In this document: piece by piece, positions 11,482-24,099 of the stretch
Numbering within the stretch: the stretch's first letter is position 1
Layout: every line of letters starts with the position of its first letter
Assembly (NCBI GenBank): GCA_024036415.1
Contig: JAMWET010003545.1
Location: 221,501 to 285,500 of the forward strand
Source of the DNA: Prochilodus magdalenae
Lineage: Eukaryota > Chordata > Actinopteri > Characiformes > Prochilodontidae
Length of the DNA stretch: 64,000 nucleotides
Direction: 5' to 3'
Translations under genes and position numbers: made by a program
The notes under the pieces: model-generated
Database searches by the model: none
What the model saw: the letters and a program-made list of their open reading frames with translations, nothing else
What the model was told of the DNA's origin: nothing

Positions 11482-14124
11482 AGAAAATGACCTAAATATT
11501 TTATTTGAACTCATTTTTAATATTTCTCAGACAGTGTGTTGCTCTCGGAGACAGTGGGGAATTTACTGCACTGTGTCCTCGCAGCTTATTAATGTTATGC
11601 TATAACACACTCTGTTTTTTATTATTATTATTATTTATTAGTCTCTAGTTCTCTTCCTCTACATAGCAATTATTACTGTTGAAGCATTGTCTTTGGCTCA
11701 CTTGGCAGTCACCACTGATGTAAAAATGTGTCGCTTTTTTGCCCAATCCTAATATAACAGCAGAATTTATAGTGATTTTGGGGTTAAACCTCTCTTCTCT
11801 AGTGGCACGGCCCCAGTTTGCTGATTGTCAACTGATCAACTGATGAGTCTCATGAGAGTAGATAGAAATTAGCTTCTTCAAATTCACAACTAGCTTGATG
11901 GATTGCATGATTACATGTGCATTGTTTGAAGATGGGCAGAAATAGCAAAGCCCAAGAAAACAACATGGTGCCAGGGAGACCAGAAACAGTACTTCAGAAT
12001 ATTTAATAAGGTGGGCAGGATGAACTGCTGACAGTTAACATTAGTTTGTAGCATATTAATCATCATTTATTGCATATTAATCATCACAGTTGTCATATGT
12101 ACCAGCTGATCAACTTGGTAGCCTCCATGGAAGAAATGAAGAAAGTAAAAATATGTTTTTAGAAACCCTGTTAACTGACCCAATCTTCTGTGAACTAGTT
12201 GAAGGTTTGGATATTTCTGCCCCTCTCTATCCCCAGAGCTGCAATGATGGCAAACACTGAGTGATAATGTAAGGTTCAGTACACATCACGGAATAAGTAG
12301 AGATCATGTATACTTCACTGTAAACTAACTAACTGTATAGATAATGATCAAAACAGAACTGAAGGGTTCGCCGTAGCTTTACCTACCTGGGTGAATCCAA
12401 CCTCTGTAGGAGAGTAGGTAGGAACAGAGTAGGTGGGACAGAGCAAACTAAAGTTGTGAGCCTCCAGTGTCACTTCAAGCCACTAATGGTTCAGCCCAGG
12501 GGAGGGGCTTATTGGTGTTATTGGTGGTACTGAGAGAAAGCATTCTTGTCAGGACAGACAGAGATCTGACCGAGATCCATATGACTTTGCAGTCATTAGA
12601 TCCAAACAGCTCTAGCTAGTAGAGAATATTGTTTTCGTTTTATGGTCTCTGAATGTGTGTGCGCGTACTTGTAAATATGTCAATTATTGTCTTTCTTGGT
12701 GTATAAATAAAGGTGAAGAGGAAAAGAACTCTTGTGCAAACCACACTCTTTCCAGGCCTCACAACTACTTGCCCGACACTACCCATACAGGGCGCCCCCT
12801 GCTATGATATATTGTCCGGACAATGGACGTGCTTTATCACACACTGCCATGTAAAACTAATAGGTATAACCATCTGAGCATATTTTAGCAAAACTGACAC
12901 TGAAAAACCAAAATGACACACTATAAAGGAAATTGTGTTGGCTATCTGAAAAGTCCTGCTTACGGCACTAATGTTGTGCTTTTTACAGGCTCAGGTTGAA
13001 GGGCTCCTTTAAGTTTGTTATTGCTTTGAAAAGGAATTTCCACTGAGGTGTGAATGGAATTGAACAGACTCAAGGCACCAAAAGAGCCTGGTTTGATTAC
13101 AGCCAACAAAAGATATCAAACAACAGAGCGGTAATTACAGTAATTATACCACCTCACACTCCAAACCTGGGGGTCAGTTCTGCAATGCCAAAGAGTCAGG
13201 TTTGGCACTCAGACAGGCAGTTAAAGTAACCATTCATCCATCAAAAAACAATGATGTTGTTGTGCTTGTATTAGATTCCATTTTCTTCATTATTCTAATA
13301 AATAAATCAGCAATTTAAGGTAATTTAAGCACCACACAGAAATATTTTTGATACACTGCCGAGAACTGGAAGCATATCATTTGTGTTCTGCAAAAAACAT
13401 GGGCAAGGTACGCATATTAGAAAATCAAACAGCATATGCCAATTAGGAAATCTCTAAAGAAAAACTCTTCACCATCATTTGGTGCTCAATTGACCATTTC
13501 CTTTCAATAGGATGGACCATCAGCTTTTCAGAACTATTCACTCATCATTATGACTGTTTAGTTTAAGATTGATGTCCAACATCTTTTTTAGGCACTGTTT
13601 ACTGTACTGGGGTTGGGAAGACTTTTGCTGACTGAGTCTTCATCACAGCAAATGATGTTATTGTTTGTCATTCAAAAAGGAGTCATGCAATTAAGTCTTG
13701 CAATACAATTTCTATTGAGTTCCCTGGACGTACTAAAGATTTTCTAGTCTTGCAAAAGATTACAGCTATAAAAGGCAACTTCTGCAAACATTAGAAAGGT
13801 ATTTTAATTGGTACCGCATGAAGCGGCCAGGTCCGGACATTACACTTTCCTGAAAAGGCAGCTGAAACACCAGCACTAATCAGGACTAAGACCTTGCAGC
13901 AGTTGAGTTCATGAAAAGACATAGGCTGCGTCTGAAATCGCCTACTTAGACAGTAAGTACAAGATTAGACCCAGTGCGCACTACTCAACTGGTAAAGCAG
14001 TAGACTTGACTCGACCTTGGACACACTATATCCACCATCCTTCCTGTGTATTTTGATGTAAGCCATGACACCACTGCTGTAATAGTCCCGCTATTCATTT
14101 GAAAACATTCATTTTTTGTTCTTA
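11482..14124. other. Intronic sequence; possible degenerate repeat fragments
   Basis: No gene recognised. The interval 12360-12830 has a promoter-like TATAAATAAA and a retroelement-like look but no verified termini. A sequence at about 13923-13990 begins GGCTGCGTCTGAAATCGCC, which resembles the end of a teleost MITE; no matching right end is visible. Confidence 0.45.
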
Positions 14125-15241
14125 TTTCTTCTAACAACACTTACAAAACATTTTGTCACAGAAGAGTCCCATACAGAAGAGTGATGAAGTGTTTCAGGTG
14201 ATATCTAGTCCCATTCTTCCTGCAAATATGTCTTGAGGTATGCTTGGTAGGGGGCAATCGTTGTCGCATTTTATGGTTCAAAATTCTCCACACATTTTTA
14301 CCAGGGACAGATCAGGACTGCAGGCAGGCCAGTCCCAGACCTGAACCCTTTTCTGTCACAGTCATGCCTTTGTAAACTGTCCAGCATGTAGTTTTGCAGT
14401 AAAATGTCTGGACGCCCCTGGAAAAGATGTCTTCTTGAAGGCAGCATATGTAGCTCCAAGCTCTCAATGTACCTTTCTGCATCAATGCTGCATCACAGAA
14501 GCAAAAATGACCTTTGCCAAGGGCACTGATAATACCCCATACAATGACTGACCTTGATTTTAGGACTTGTTGCTCATAACAGTCAGGGTCTTTTCCATTT
14601 TTGGTCAGTACATATTTCCTCAGTGAGCTGGTCCATCCCAGCTGCCTCTCAATGCCTCTTCTGGATATGGTTAACATGAGGTTGTTTTGCACAGTAAAGT
14701 TTTAAGTGCCATTTGTGAATGTAACTTCTGTATTGTAATTGTATTGTAGTGCTTGATGAAGGTTTGACCAAGTAATCTGCCCATGTGGTATATCAGCTAC
14801 TGTTGAATGATGGTTCCTGAGGCAGTGCCATCTGAGGGATTAGAGATGATGGGTGTTCAGCCTAGGCTTATGCCCTAAATGCAGTGAAATTCCTCCTGAT
14901 TCTTTGAATCATTTAATGATATTAAGCACAGTAAAGGGAGAAACATGTAACCCCCTTCCAGTTTTTCTTTGAGGAACATTTTATTGTGCATTTGTTGACA
15001 AACTGGAGGTCCTCTGTCCATCTTTGCTCCTCAAAGACTTAGCTCATGATTACAATCACCTGTTGACATCACTGGTTTGAAATTACTTATTTGTGGAATG
15101 TGTTGCAGGCCGGACACATTGTTAGGTGTATATTAACATATGAAATGAAACTGACCTGACAAAGCAAATTTAAGAAACACTGTGGCCTTTATTGGCATTT
15201 TCCATGCTAATCAAAAGTTTTCTGACTTTGGGTTGGAGGCC
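14125..15241 (-). mobile_element. Tc1/mariner-type transposon remnant with longest transposase fragment
   Basis: Nearly full length on the minus strand relative to a widespread teleost Tc1-like family, from the 5' terminal region near 15241 to the transposase C-terminus near 14125. A 126-codon open stretch (14692-14312) includes SALGKGHFCFCDAALMQKGT, which matches the catalytic-domain region of that family, and CLQEDIF. Frameshifts and stops occur outside it, so it is not functional. Helix-turn-helix region remnants are recognisable around 14860-15010. The family identity was recognised from memory of the consensus. Confidence 0.88.
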
Positions 15242-15370
15242 TATCAAAAATCATGTTTGGATAAAGGTAATGTGTGTGTAGATGGCACCAGTTCCACCAA
15301 TTCCTAATGAAACTATACAGGCAAAGTGATACAACACATATGAGAGGCTAGGAGAGATTCATCATGTGAG

Positions 15371-16400
15371 TTTACAACCCTGTTTCCAAAATGTGGAACA
15401 TAATACAAATAAAAACAGAATACATATTATTTATTTGTTTATATAATATAATATTTAATTTAATGTTTTACAAAGACAACAACAAAATGTTATTGGTTTT
15501 TGCATTAAAAGGCAACACTGTGTAAAGCAGAAATACACCTGGTGGAAGATCTCACACCTAATTAAGCCTATTGGTAAGAGCTGATAAACTGGACAGGGTA
15601 TAAAAAGTGAGTCATTTAGAAGTACAGGTTCTATCACACAGAGAAGGTTCGATCACTCTATGTAAGGCAGTGCAGGCAAACAGCACAGCAATTCAAGATC
15701 AACAGTTCTCAAAGTAAAACAGCAAAGAGCTTGAGGATTTCATAATCATAAGGTATATCATTGAAAGATTCAGAGAGCTCATTTAAGATGGACGTAGAAA
15801 GTGAAGTAGAAAAGTTCCGGTGTGTCAAAATATAAACATTTTTTTGGAATTATGGATGCTGCATCCTCCAGGCTACAGAAGGACCATTTAACACAGCAGT
15901 GCACAGTTTGAATGTCAGCATTCGTGATGGTATAGGGGTGCATTAGTGCACATAGCATTGTTGAATTGCACTTCTGTGAGGATGGAATTTATGCTGAATG
16001 ATATTTATGGGTTTTGGAGCAACACTTGCTGCCATCCAGATGACATCTTTTTTAAGGGAAGGTTTTGCCTTCTGCAGCAAAACAATGCCAAACCACATTC
16101 TGCATTCATTACACCAGCATGGCTCTGTAGTAAAAGAGTTTTGGTTTATGAAATAAGCTCTACCAAAATTGACGCTGAACAATTAATTTACAAAAATATT
16201 ACTAGTGGTCCTCAGTTCCCTTAAAACAAGAGCTCATGTAAGTGGTAAACATGAACCTGTCCCGATTCTTTTGCAATGTGTTGCTGACAACAAATTTAAT
16301 GTGGCCGTATATTTTCCCAAAACAATATTTCACTGTTTCAATATTATAAATATTGTCTTTGTCCTCTTTTCAAATCATTCTTCCTGAAGTGTTCTGTCTC
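15371..16400 (+). mobile_element. Tc1/mariner-type transposon remnant, divergent from the 14.1-kb copy
   Basis: The left end TTTACAACCCTGTTTCCAAA matches the terminal repeat of a related Tc1-like family. The interior shows the catalytic segment on the + strand around 16005-16165 (LLQQNNAKPHSAFITPAWL-type reading) and the right-hand region TGGTAAACATGAACCTGTCC near 16241. The 5' half is shortened and degraded. It sits head-to-head with the element at 14125-15241, 130 bp apart. Confidence 0.82.
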
Positions 16401-17079
16401 TAAAAACTGCCAAAGAACTGTAATAGTCTTCTTCTATGCTGTCATATCAGTCTTCAGAAGTAGTTAGGATAATTGCAGTACTAATTATTTGATTGATTGT
16501 GTGTTCATATAGGCCTAGCAGTGCACAGTGAGACATTTTCCATGTGCTTAACCCTATTTGAGTGTTATTAATATGGGTAATAAAGGAAAAGTATGTAATT
16601 TTTAAAACAGATCTTTCTTTGGGGTGTAAGCACCTTTCTCTCCATGTTGCTAAATATTAGCTACAGTATTGCAGGCATCTAGTCATCAACCAAGAAATTT
16701 GCACATGCACTGATGAAAGAACACCCATAAGCGATGCAGTTGGTGCACTTTATTTGTCAATAGGCGGCAGAGCAATACATTGAGCTCCTGCTTTAATCTC
16801 TGGGTTCTGAAGAGGCCCTACAACAAAAAAACATAGCTGAATGGTAATTCATCTCATTGACAGTCATCCCAGCTTTCCCTAGAGGCCCACAAGAATGCTA
16901 AGTTTAGGCAGCAAAACAGATCCAGAGTGGCTAATTTTCTCTTTGGTGGTGAAATACATCACGCAGCAGATCTGCTCTGAAGGGGTGACAGCTGTAGGTA
17001 TTAAGAGACTGTGTGATGGATGGGGTTGCAGGAGGAAGCCTCTCATAACCTCCCCTTTATTTACCACCACTTGACTGAC
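16401..17079. other. Intronic sequence with no recognised feature
   Basis: Unique-looking AT-rich sequence up to the polypurine tract; no gene or repeat recognised. Confidence 0.5.
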
Positions 17080-17660
17080 AGAGGGGAGAGAGAGAGAGAA
17101 GTGGGGGGGGGGGTAGAGAATAAGGGGGTTAAGGAGTTGGTGGGGGGAAGAAAGTGGGGAATAGACAGATGGAAAAATGAGGAGATAAAGAGAGAGAGGA
17201 GAGAGTAGAGGGAGTAGGGTAGGGAGGTACAGGGAGTTGATAGAGAGGGAGGATGGGGAGGAGATAGGAGGAGGTGACTGGGATGGAAGATAGAGTTAGG
17301 AAATAAAGAGGGAGGGTATAAAAAGGCAAAGAAGTGGTAGATATAGCGAGATGCGATTAGGAGGGGTAGAGAAGGATAGAGAGATGCAAGAATTAGGAGG
17401 GTAGGTGATTGATGGGGTAGGAAGGGGACATAGACAGAGGGAAGAGTGAGGGGGTAAGGAGGGACAAGAAGAGTAGAAGGGTGGGATAGGGAGGTAGAAA
17501 GACTTGATATGGATGGAGGATAGGGGAGGACATAAAGGGAGGTGATTGGTATTGGGGATAGAGGAAGGGGATAAAGAGGAAGAGTAAAGGGGGAATAGAA
17601 AGGGCGGAGATAAAGAGGTGAGAAAGAGAGAGAGAAAGAAAGAGAGAATTGGAGGGATGT
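17080..17660. repeat. ~580-bp polypurine (GA/GGGA-rich) tract
   Basis: The + strand is overwhelmingly G and A, with scattered T and very little C, arranged in irregular GAGGG, GGGGGA and AGATAG units. It includes a run of about ten G at 17103-17112 and many short G-runs. The 226-codon minus-strand open frame across it is a low-complexity Pro/Ser/Leu/Tyr translation of the tract and is not a gene. Confidence 0.95.
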
Positions 17661-18440
17661 TGTTGGGGGATGCAGCGTGTGAAAGATGAGAAAATACTTA
17701 CAGTTGGTTCCAGCAGGATAGAGCTGTGATGGCGCTGTCACTTTCTAAAGGCCCCAGGGTTCCGTTATCAGCCATCAGTCAGGGCATTGCCAGGATGGCC
17801 GAAGGGATTATCAGCGATGTCAGTAAAATATTGAGCACTCTCTTTTGAAAGGACACACTGGATAATAAAGTGTTGGAGACGTGCATCCCGTCCTGGTGTA
17901 ATACGATTAGTTAGTATCTGACACCTTTCATTTCCAGTACACACAAAACTGATCATTTTGCAATGAGGTGCATGGGCTCTAGCCGAGCTCTCTTGTGTAC
18001 CAGCAAAAGAAATAACCTTGACACAATTTTATTAGATGTCATATGCACAGACATTTTAACTAAACGCACAAGCTGAGTTTACAGGAAATGGATTCTGCTC
18101 TATTACAGTGAAGTATTTACAATTTAGAAGGTAGATCAGCAGCGTCTACTCATAAATCAAACGGTTTGTCTTGTGGGAGGTGGAAGCCATGCTAATGTGT
18201 GGAAATTGCTTTCTGGTGATATAATTGACTCTTTGAATGAAGATGTGATAGAGATTTGTCACTTTTTTACCTTTTACATTAGCAGTGAAAAACAATTCTC
18301 AGTTTTTGCAGGTGTATTAAAAGCTTAGATAGTTATTTTAACATTTCACGTGGCACACTTCTACAGCTATGTTTTTCACAAGGGTGGATTATTACTGTGC
18401 TAAACATTGCAAAAGCAGATTATTTTCACACGTGTTTAAG
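17661..18440. other. Intronic sequence with no recognised feature
   Basis: Unique-looking sequence between the polypurine tract and the next Tc1 remnant; nothing supported. Confidence 0.5.
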
Positions 18441-19622
18441 TGACATTCTTAATCCAACGGCCAACGCTTGGAGCTTCAACTCTTCTGAGAAGGCTAACCA
18501 CAAGGTTTAGGAATGTGTTTATGGGAATTTTTGACCACTCTTCCAGAAGCACGTTTGTGATGTAATGATGTTGGACGAGAAGGCCAGGCTCGCAGTCTCC
18601 AGTCTAATTCATCCCAAAGGTGTTCTGTTGGATTGAGGTCAGGACTCTGCGTTGGCCAGTAAAGTTCTACCACACCAAACTCGCTCCCTGTCTATATGAA
18701 CACTGTTATGTGCACTGCTGCACAGTCATGTTGGAGCATGAAGGGGCCATCCCCAAACTGTTCCCACAAAGTTGGGAGCATGAAAGTCTCTTGGTATGCT
18801 GAAGCATTAAGAGTTCCCTTCACTGTAACCAAGGTACTGAGCCCACACCATAACACTTCCCCCTTCCAGTGTTGCCAGACCAGTACCGTTCTCCTGGTAA
18901 CCACCACATCCAGACTCGTCTGTCAGATTTCCAGATTGTAAATTAGAGAATCGTGTTTTGTCACTCCCGAGAACACGTCTTCTCTAAATCCAGTGGCAGC
19001 GTGCTTTACACAACTGCATTCAATGCTTTGCAATGAGCTTGGAGATGTAAGGCCTCTTCTACATTCATGACATTTAGCTGACGCTCTTACCCAGAATGAC
19101 TGACAAGGTAAATCATATTACAGGCAAGCCAAAGTAGTGTTAGGAGTCTTGCACAAGGACTCTTATTGGTGTAGCACAGTGTAGTCACCCAGACAGGGAA
19201 TCGAACCCCAATCTCCCAAATGGTGTGATAGCGAAGTGTTGTTACCCATTTTGCCACACCAACCACCTGCTGACTGCATAAGCTGACCCCACTCTGTCAT
19301 TTTACATGGCCTACCACTTCATGACTGAGTTGATGTCATTCTTAATCACTCCCACTTTGTTATAATACCACAGACAGTTAATTGTGGAACATTTAGTAGT
19401 GAGGAAATTTCACCACTGGACTTGCACAGGTGGCATCCTAATATGGTACCATGCTGGAATTCACTGAGCTCCTGAGAGCGACCCATTCTTTCACAACTAT
19501 TTGTTGTAAAGCAGTCTGCATGCCTAGGTGCTTGGTTTTATGCACCTGTGGCCATTAAAGTGGTTGGAACACCTGAACTCAATGATTTGGAAAGGTGAGT
19601 GAATACCTTTGGCAATACAGTG
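18441..19622 (-). mobile_element. Tc1/mariner-type transposon remnant, interrupted
   Basis: On the minus strand this follows a third teleost Tc1-like family. The 5' end is at about 19622 (GTGAGTGAATACCTTTGGCA), the N-terminal start region translates on the minus strand as MGRSQELSEFQ near 19490-19450, and transposase sequence runs to about 18445. Recognisable stretches include CATCCCCAAACTGTTCCCAC (18749) and TCTGTCATTTTACATGGCCT (19293). It is interrupted at about 19060-19267 by another repeat that replaces part of the family sequence. Multiple frameshifts make it inactive. Confidence 0.88.
19060..19267 (+). mobile_element. Short interspersed repeat nested in Tc1 remnant
   Basis: About 200 bp with hallmark stretches GACATTTAGCTGACGCTCTT, TTAGGAGTCTTGCACAAGGA, and a B-box-like GGGAATCGAACCCC near 19197. 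This type is abundant in otophysan fish genomes. It sits inside the Tc1-like element at 18441-19622 with loss of some host sequence, so it is the younger of the two. I am unsure whether it is best classed as a SINE or a non-autonomous DNA element. Confidence 0.75.
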
Positions 19623-20824
19623 TGTATATGTATCTAGCCGCCAGGTGCAGAATCATAGATTTTCACAGATTGTTGAAATATCGACAGTGAGAAATTGGCC
19701 TAGAGTTTACAAAATCTACATGACCTTGATGTGGGCAGGGCATTTATTTAATGGTCTTCATAAGCAATTTGCTCCAATAAAAGCATGTGAAAACTTGACT
19801 GGTACATGCCAATGTCATGATTTTGCCAAATATATCATGGTAATCACAGCACTTTTTATGCTGTAATTTAGGTTATTAGTTAAAATAATTTAATATATTT
19901 TTCATAGTCAGACTATTAATGAGCCAATGCTTCCTGAGTACAGGTACTTTATTACTGGTGCCCTACAAATGCTTGTTTTGATGCGATAGTTTTGGTCCAT
20001 TTCCTTCTCTTCAAAATATAACAGAAGAGTGTAAGCAGTTAAAAGTAAACTGCATTCCAGCTGACATTCTACTACTTCATGCTATAAAGTGCTCATAATA
20101 GACACTGTAATGGCCGTATGGAGCTATAATATATTGTTGTGTTTGCCACAGGCTGGGCACTGTGTGAAGAACTTGGGTAAGAGTGGCCCCAGGAGGTGAC
20201 GTGTTCCTGGCTAAAATCAGGCTGTTACTTTTACTACTAGTGAAGTAGTTGCTGTTGGCAAACTGTGTCTGTTAAATGTGTTGTTAAACTAGCATTTGCC
20301 TATACGTGCATAAGCAATACAATGCCTGTTATTGGAGGTACATAACTGGAATCAGCCAACTTCTGCTTCAAGCCAGCAATCGGCCAGTTTGTATTTTAAC
20401 CAATCTGTGTTGTAGTTTTATGAATGTTTTATGAACTTTCACCTCCACTGTATTTGCTTCAGTTGTTCCAACATTATGTATGACTCATTGTGTTAAATAG
20501 CTGGGTGCCTTTTTCCTTTATGTGTCATACTTTGATTTGTATTACTTTCAAGCCGAACTATGTGAGATTTGGAATATTTGGAGACTTTTCTGGTGGGAAT
20601 GTGTAGGGAAGAACATTTTGTCAAAATGTCCGTCATGTCTTCTGAGGACGTAAGTGAATTATGTAATGCCATTATGTCTTCATCAGTGTAAAGTTGATTT
20701 TACATTTGAGACCATAACATTGAGCTGGGTCTTTGTGTGACATTAATACATAAATATGTATAATATCCTAAAAACATTGTTTGCTTGCGAATGAGCTAAA
20801 CTGCCAATTTATACTCATTGCACA

Positions 20825-20990
20825 GATAGTTTCATCCAGAAGGAATCAACTAAATGGGTAGGTTTGACATTGTGATACATGCAAATGATTCAAGTCATGC
20901 TGTGCCGTACATGTGACATAAGCAAGGATGGGCCTTATAGCTGTGCCTGACTGACCCAACAGCCATGATTGCGGACATACAGCAAGCTGT
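20825..20990 (-). repeat. Unnamed repeat family E, copy 1
   Basis: The reverse complement reads GTCCGCAATCATGGC, TTGGGTCAGTCAGGCACAGC, ATAAGGCCCATCCTTGCTTA, then GTCACATGT and the CACAATGTCAAACCTACCCA stretch. This order of blocks recurs at 26530-26830 and 42940-43370 (+). No coding potential or known family recognised. Confidence 0.85.
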
Positions 20991-21008
20991 AATTTTTCAT
21001 GAGTCAGC

Positions 21009-21470
21009 TTGTTAGTGCCTGCAGCATGGGCAGACGGCTACATGACAAAACATTACATGCACGCAGACCACTTTAACACCACGTCAACATCGCCAAAGAC
21101 TGCAATGGTGCCAGACTGTCGTGGAGTGACTCAGAATGACAGCAGGCCATCTGCAGTAATGAGTTCCACTTTTGTCTTGGTGGAGACAACTAAGAAAATC
21201 AGTCTATGGAGGCACCGTGGTCAGCACCAAGCCGACATCTGGTATGGGGCATTAAAAAACATGGCGGCCGATCACCATACTGAGAGACGCTACTTGTGTA
21301 TGTGTAGCTCAATACATATTGCCCATATCAGTCTAAATGTGTCATCATTTATTGTTCCCAGTAACCTTTATCTTCCTTACCGAATGGCAATACATCTGGC
21401 ACTTTCTTCTGGGGGCAACTTATCTTTTGAAGATGAGTGTATTTTATTATTCATCTCTCATCCAAAATAA
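21009..21470 (+). pseudogene. Possible Tc1-like transposase relic (open frame of 153 codons)
   Basis: The longest non-low-complexity open frame in the window, with no Kozak, splice or promoter support. A segment around codons 50-75 (SSTFVLVETTKKISLWRHRG, then QHQAD) loosely resembles the SRF...RVWRRRGE segment of Tc1-family transposases, after which the reading drifts. There is no complete catalytic triad. It abuts repeat E copy 1. It may equally be a chance frame; I do not claim a functional protein. Confidence 0.3.
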
Positions 21471-23992
21471 AAATAATGTTACTGACTGCATTTTTGGTCC
21501 TGATAGTGGACATTGTTTATGTTTGTATGCTTACATGCCTTGCCATTGCCAACTGAGCTGTTAAATTGAAGTCATCTAAAAAAAAACTGATGATCTTTTC
21601 ATTACTTGTTATCTATCAATACCCATAAAGTCAATATTACAGTGTGCCACTAATACTGGTACTGACAATACATCTACTGGTGCTACTTCAGGGCTGAAGA
21701 TCACAAGGCTGGAGTTGTGGGAGGTCTGAGCTTAAAGACCAGACTAGCCTTGTTACACTTCCTCTGTGACCTTGGTGTTAACATTAGAAACTCGGCCTCT
21801 TGATGGATTTGTGGAGTCCGTGCTGCCCTTGTGTAACACAGAAGCCCAGCCTAATGTAAATATGTCTGCAGGATTACATTTAGTGGAGCAGCCTATAGGG
21901 AGTTCCATTAATGCCAGTCTTTTTGGATGTGGGACTATTTTCCTGTTCAGTAGGGCTCCTCGTAGACACGAATGCTAATGAGTTCCTTGCCTGGTGATGA
22001 AAAATGACCCCCACTGCTCAGGAAATCTTTCTGTCACATCTGAGAAGGACAAGATGATGGCTTCGCATGAATAAAGTTATTGGCTTTGACTGGGAGTGTT
22101 GATAATGGCAATTGTATTCAGTTTTCCTTGCACTCCGCTGTGACGGTCATGCCTAGCAAGGTAATGTGTGCAGATAAGACGGAAGGTGTGTATAAGTAGT
22201 GTGTCTTAGAAATCTCGCGACTTCAAAGGAGAGCCTGTGTCGAGAGGAGAAAAGTGAGGATACTGAAACGTCTGTATTGCTACAAAACCCAGCATTTACC
22301 TCCTTTGCTCTCTGAGCTGACCTTTTCCTTTCTCTGTGAGATCAAGCAGATATAATATTTCAATAAGACTTTAAAAAAGGGGTCCACCTCTCTGTGTGAA
22401 ATGAGGAATGGAAAGACGTTCGCTCACCTTGACTTACAAACTAATGTCTTTGCAGTATTTTGTCCGTTCATTTGAATATGAGCAATTTGCTTTTGAAATC
22501 TGGTTACTGTAAAGGTCAAACAATTGCTGTCTTAACAAACTGACTCACAGCAGAAAGGCTCCAAACCTTTCACAAACGTCGGCTCAGGAATCCATCTTCA
22601 TTTTCTTCAGAGAACTGGAGGTATGGTTTAATATCAGAAATTCCCCGTTCCGTTTCTGAAAATGTGATAATAATAATAATAAAAAAAGTAACTGTTGAAG
22701 TCTGCATAAAATCTGCAGTTGAATCAATATCACTCCTGGGTGTGTGATATTACAAGATTACCTCAATATGAGGGAACAGTAATTGACTAATTTAATCAAT
22801 CATGCAGAGCTCTGCAGTGTCTTGTTCAGAGAAAAGTGTTCTGTGATTCCATGTTTCGGTGGTATCATGGAAATTCATAATTACTGGTGAGTGCACTTCA
22901 CTGATACGGCATCCTCTGTTTAATGACTTGTACCTCGAGTATATCTTTTTGTTTGCAAGATAAAACTTGCACTGTATTATTTAAACAATTCAGTGATATC
23001 GAATAAAAGGAGACAACACCTTAACAATCTTAACAATCTTGGCAAACAGGAAACCAACTTCCTCTGACAAGATCCTGGACTTTCCAGGATCTTTCAATCC
23101 AAGATTAGCTCTGCACAATTCACTCTGAATGGTTTTTTCAAACCTTGAACAATATCAAGCAGCTTCACTCAATGATGTGACACTTTAAGTAGCAGCCATG
23201 CTGTGTGACTGTATCAGTACTTGATCATCTTAAACAAAAAAAAGTTCCATAGTTTTCACAGTTTGCTTTGTGTTGATGTCGAGATCAGCGCTAGTATAGG
23301 TAACATCAGATATTAGCAAGCCGCAAGTAACTAGCAAAGCTAACTCAATAGTCTAATGATCTAGCTTATCACACAGAGGATCATTTTGTTTTCCTGTCTG
23401 TGTCTGTTTTGGACGTGTTGTTTCTGCGTGACCATCTTAGTGTCTCACTGAGACACTAAACCACCAAATCAGAGCAGACCTCACCAAAGAAACCTTCTAC
23501 ATAGACATCAGAGAACAGTCTAAAATGCTGAACAATGTGCATTCTATGGTGCCTTTAAGACATAAACCAAGACATTGAGAGGGGGCTGCATTCTAAATGA
23601 AGGCTCCCTTACAGAACGTTATTACATGACAAAGTAACAAGTAATCTGCATGACTGTGGATGTGACACAATCAATTACTGTGCCGCATATTAACAATCTG
23701 ATTGGTTGTTCATCCAAAATGAGAGAGCAGAGCAATGATGTGCGTCAGTGATTTAATGTGCCGGTTAGATGTATATATTGTCATGTCTCACCTCATTATA
23801 GCATTGCATAACACATTCTGTTTGATTAAATAATCAGATTAATGAAGCCAAATCATTGTGCATGACATCATTGATTATTTAACATATGCATTGTATGAAA
23901 GTTCAATGCCCCCAACCTGTCCCTGGTTTGTGTCACCACCATGTTATTTTGTACATTTGTTCTACGTAAACTGCTATAGCAATTCTACTGCA

Positions 23993-23994
<2 letters not shown>
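21471..23994. other. Intronic sequence; repeat-poor stretch
   Basis: Mostly unique sequence without recognised transposons. The portion 22090-22680 is less repetitive and more even in composition than its neighbours. No gene supported. Confidence 0.5.
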
Positions 23995-24041
<47 letters not shown>

Positions 24042-24060
24042 TATATATATATAGATATAG
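23995..24060. repeat. (AT)n microsatellite
   Basis: An AT run, pure from about 23995 to 24039, then interrupted by G (GATATATAT) to 24060. Confidence 0.97.
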
Positions 24061-24099
24061 ATCTTATTTATTAAATGTATATTTCCCTGACACTTCTGT

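Noticed and set aside
12360..12830. Possible solo LTR (TATAAATAAA, retroelement-like 3' text)
   Set aside because: No verified terminal TG..CA pair, target duplication or partner LTR could be found.
14312..14692. 126-codon open frame as a possible host gene
   Set aside because: It is a fragment of a Tc1-like transposase within a decayed element, not a host gene.
17061..17741. 226-codon minus-strand open frame, the longest in the window
   Set aside because: Ser/Pro/Leu/Tyr low-complexity translation of the polypurine tract; overlapping frames on the same tract are equally open.
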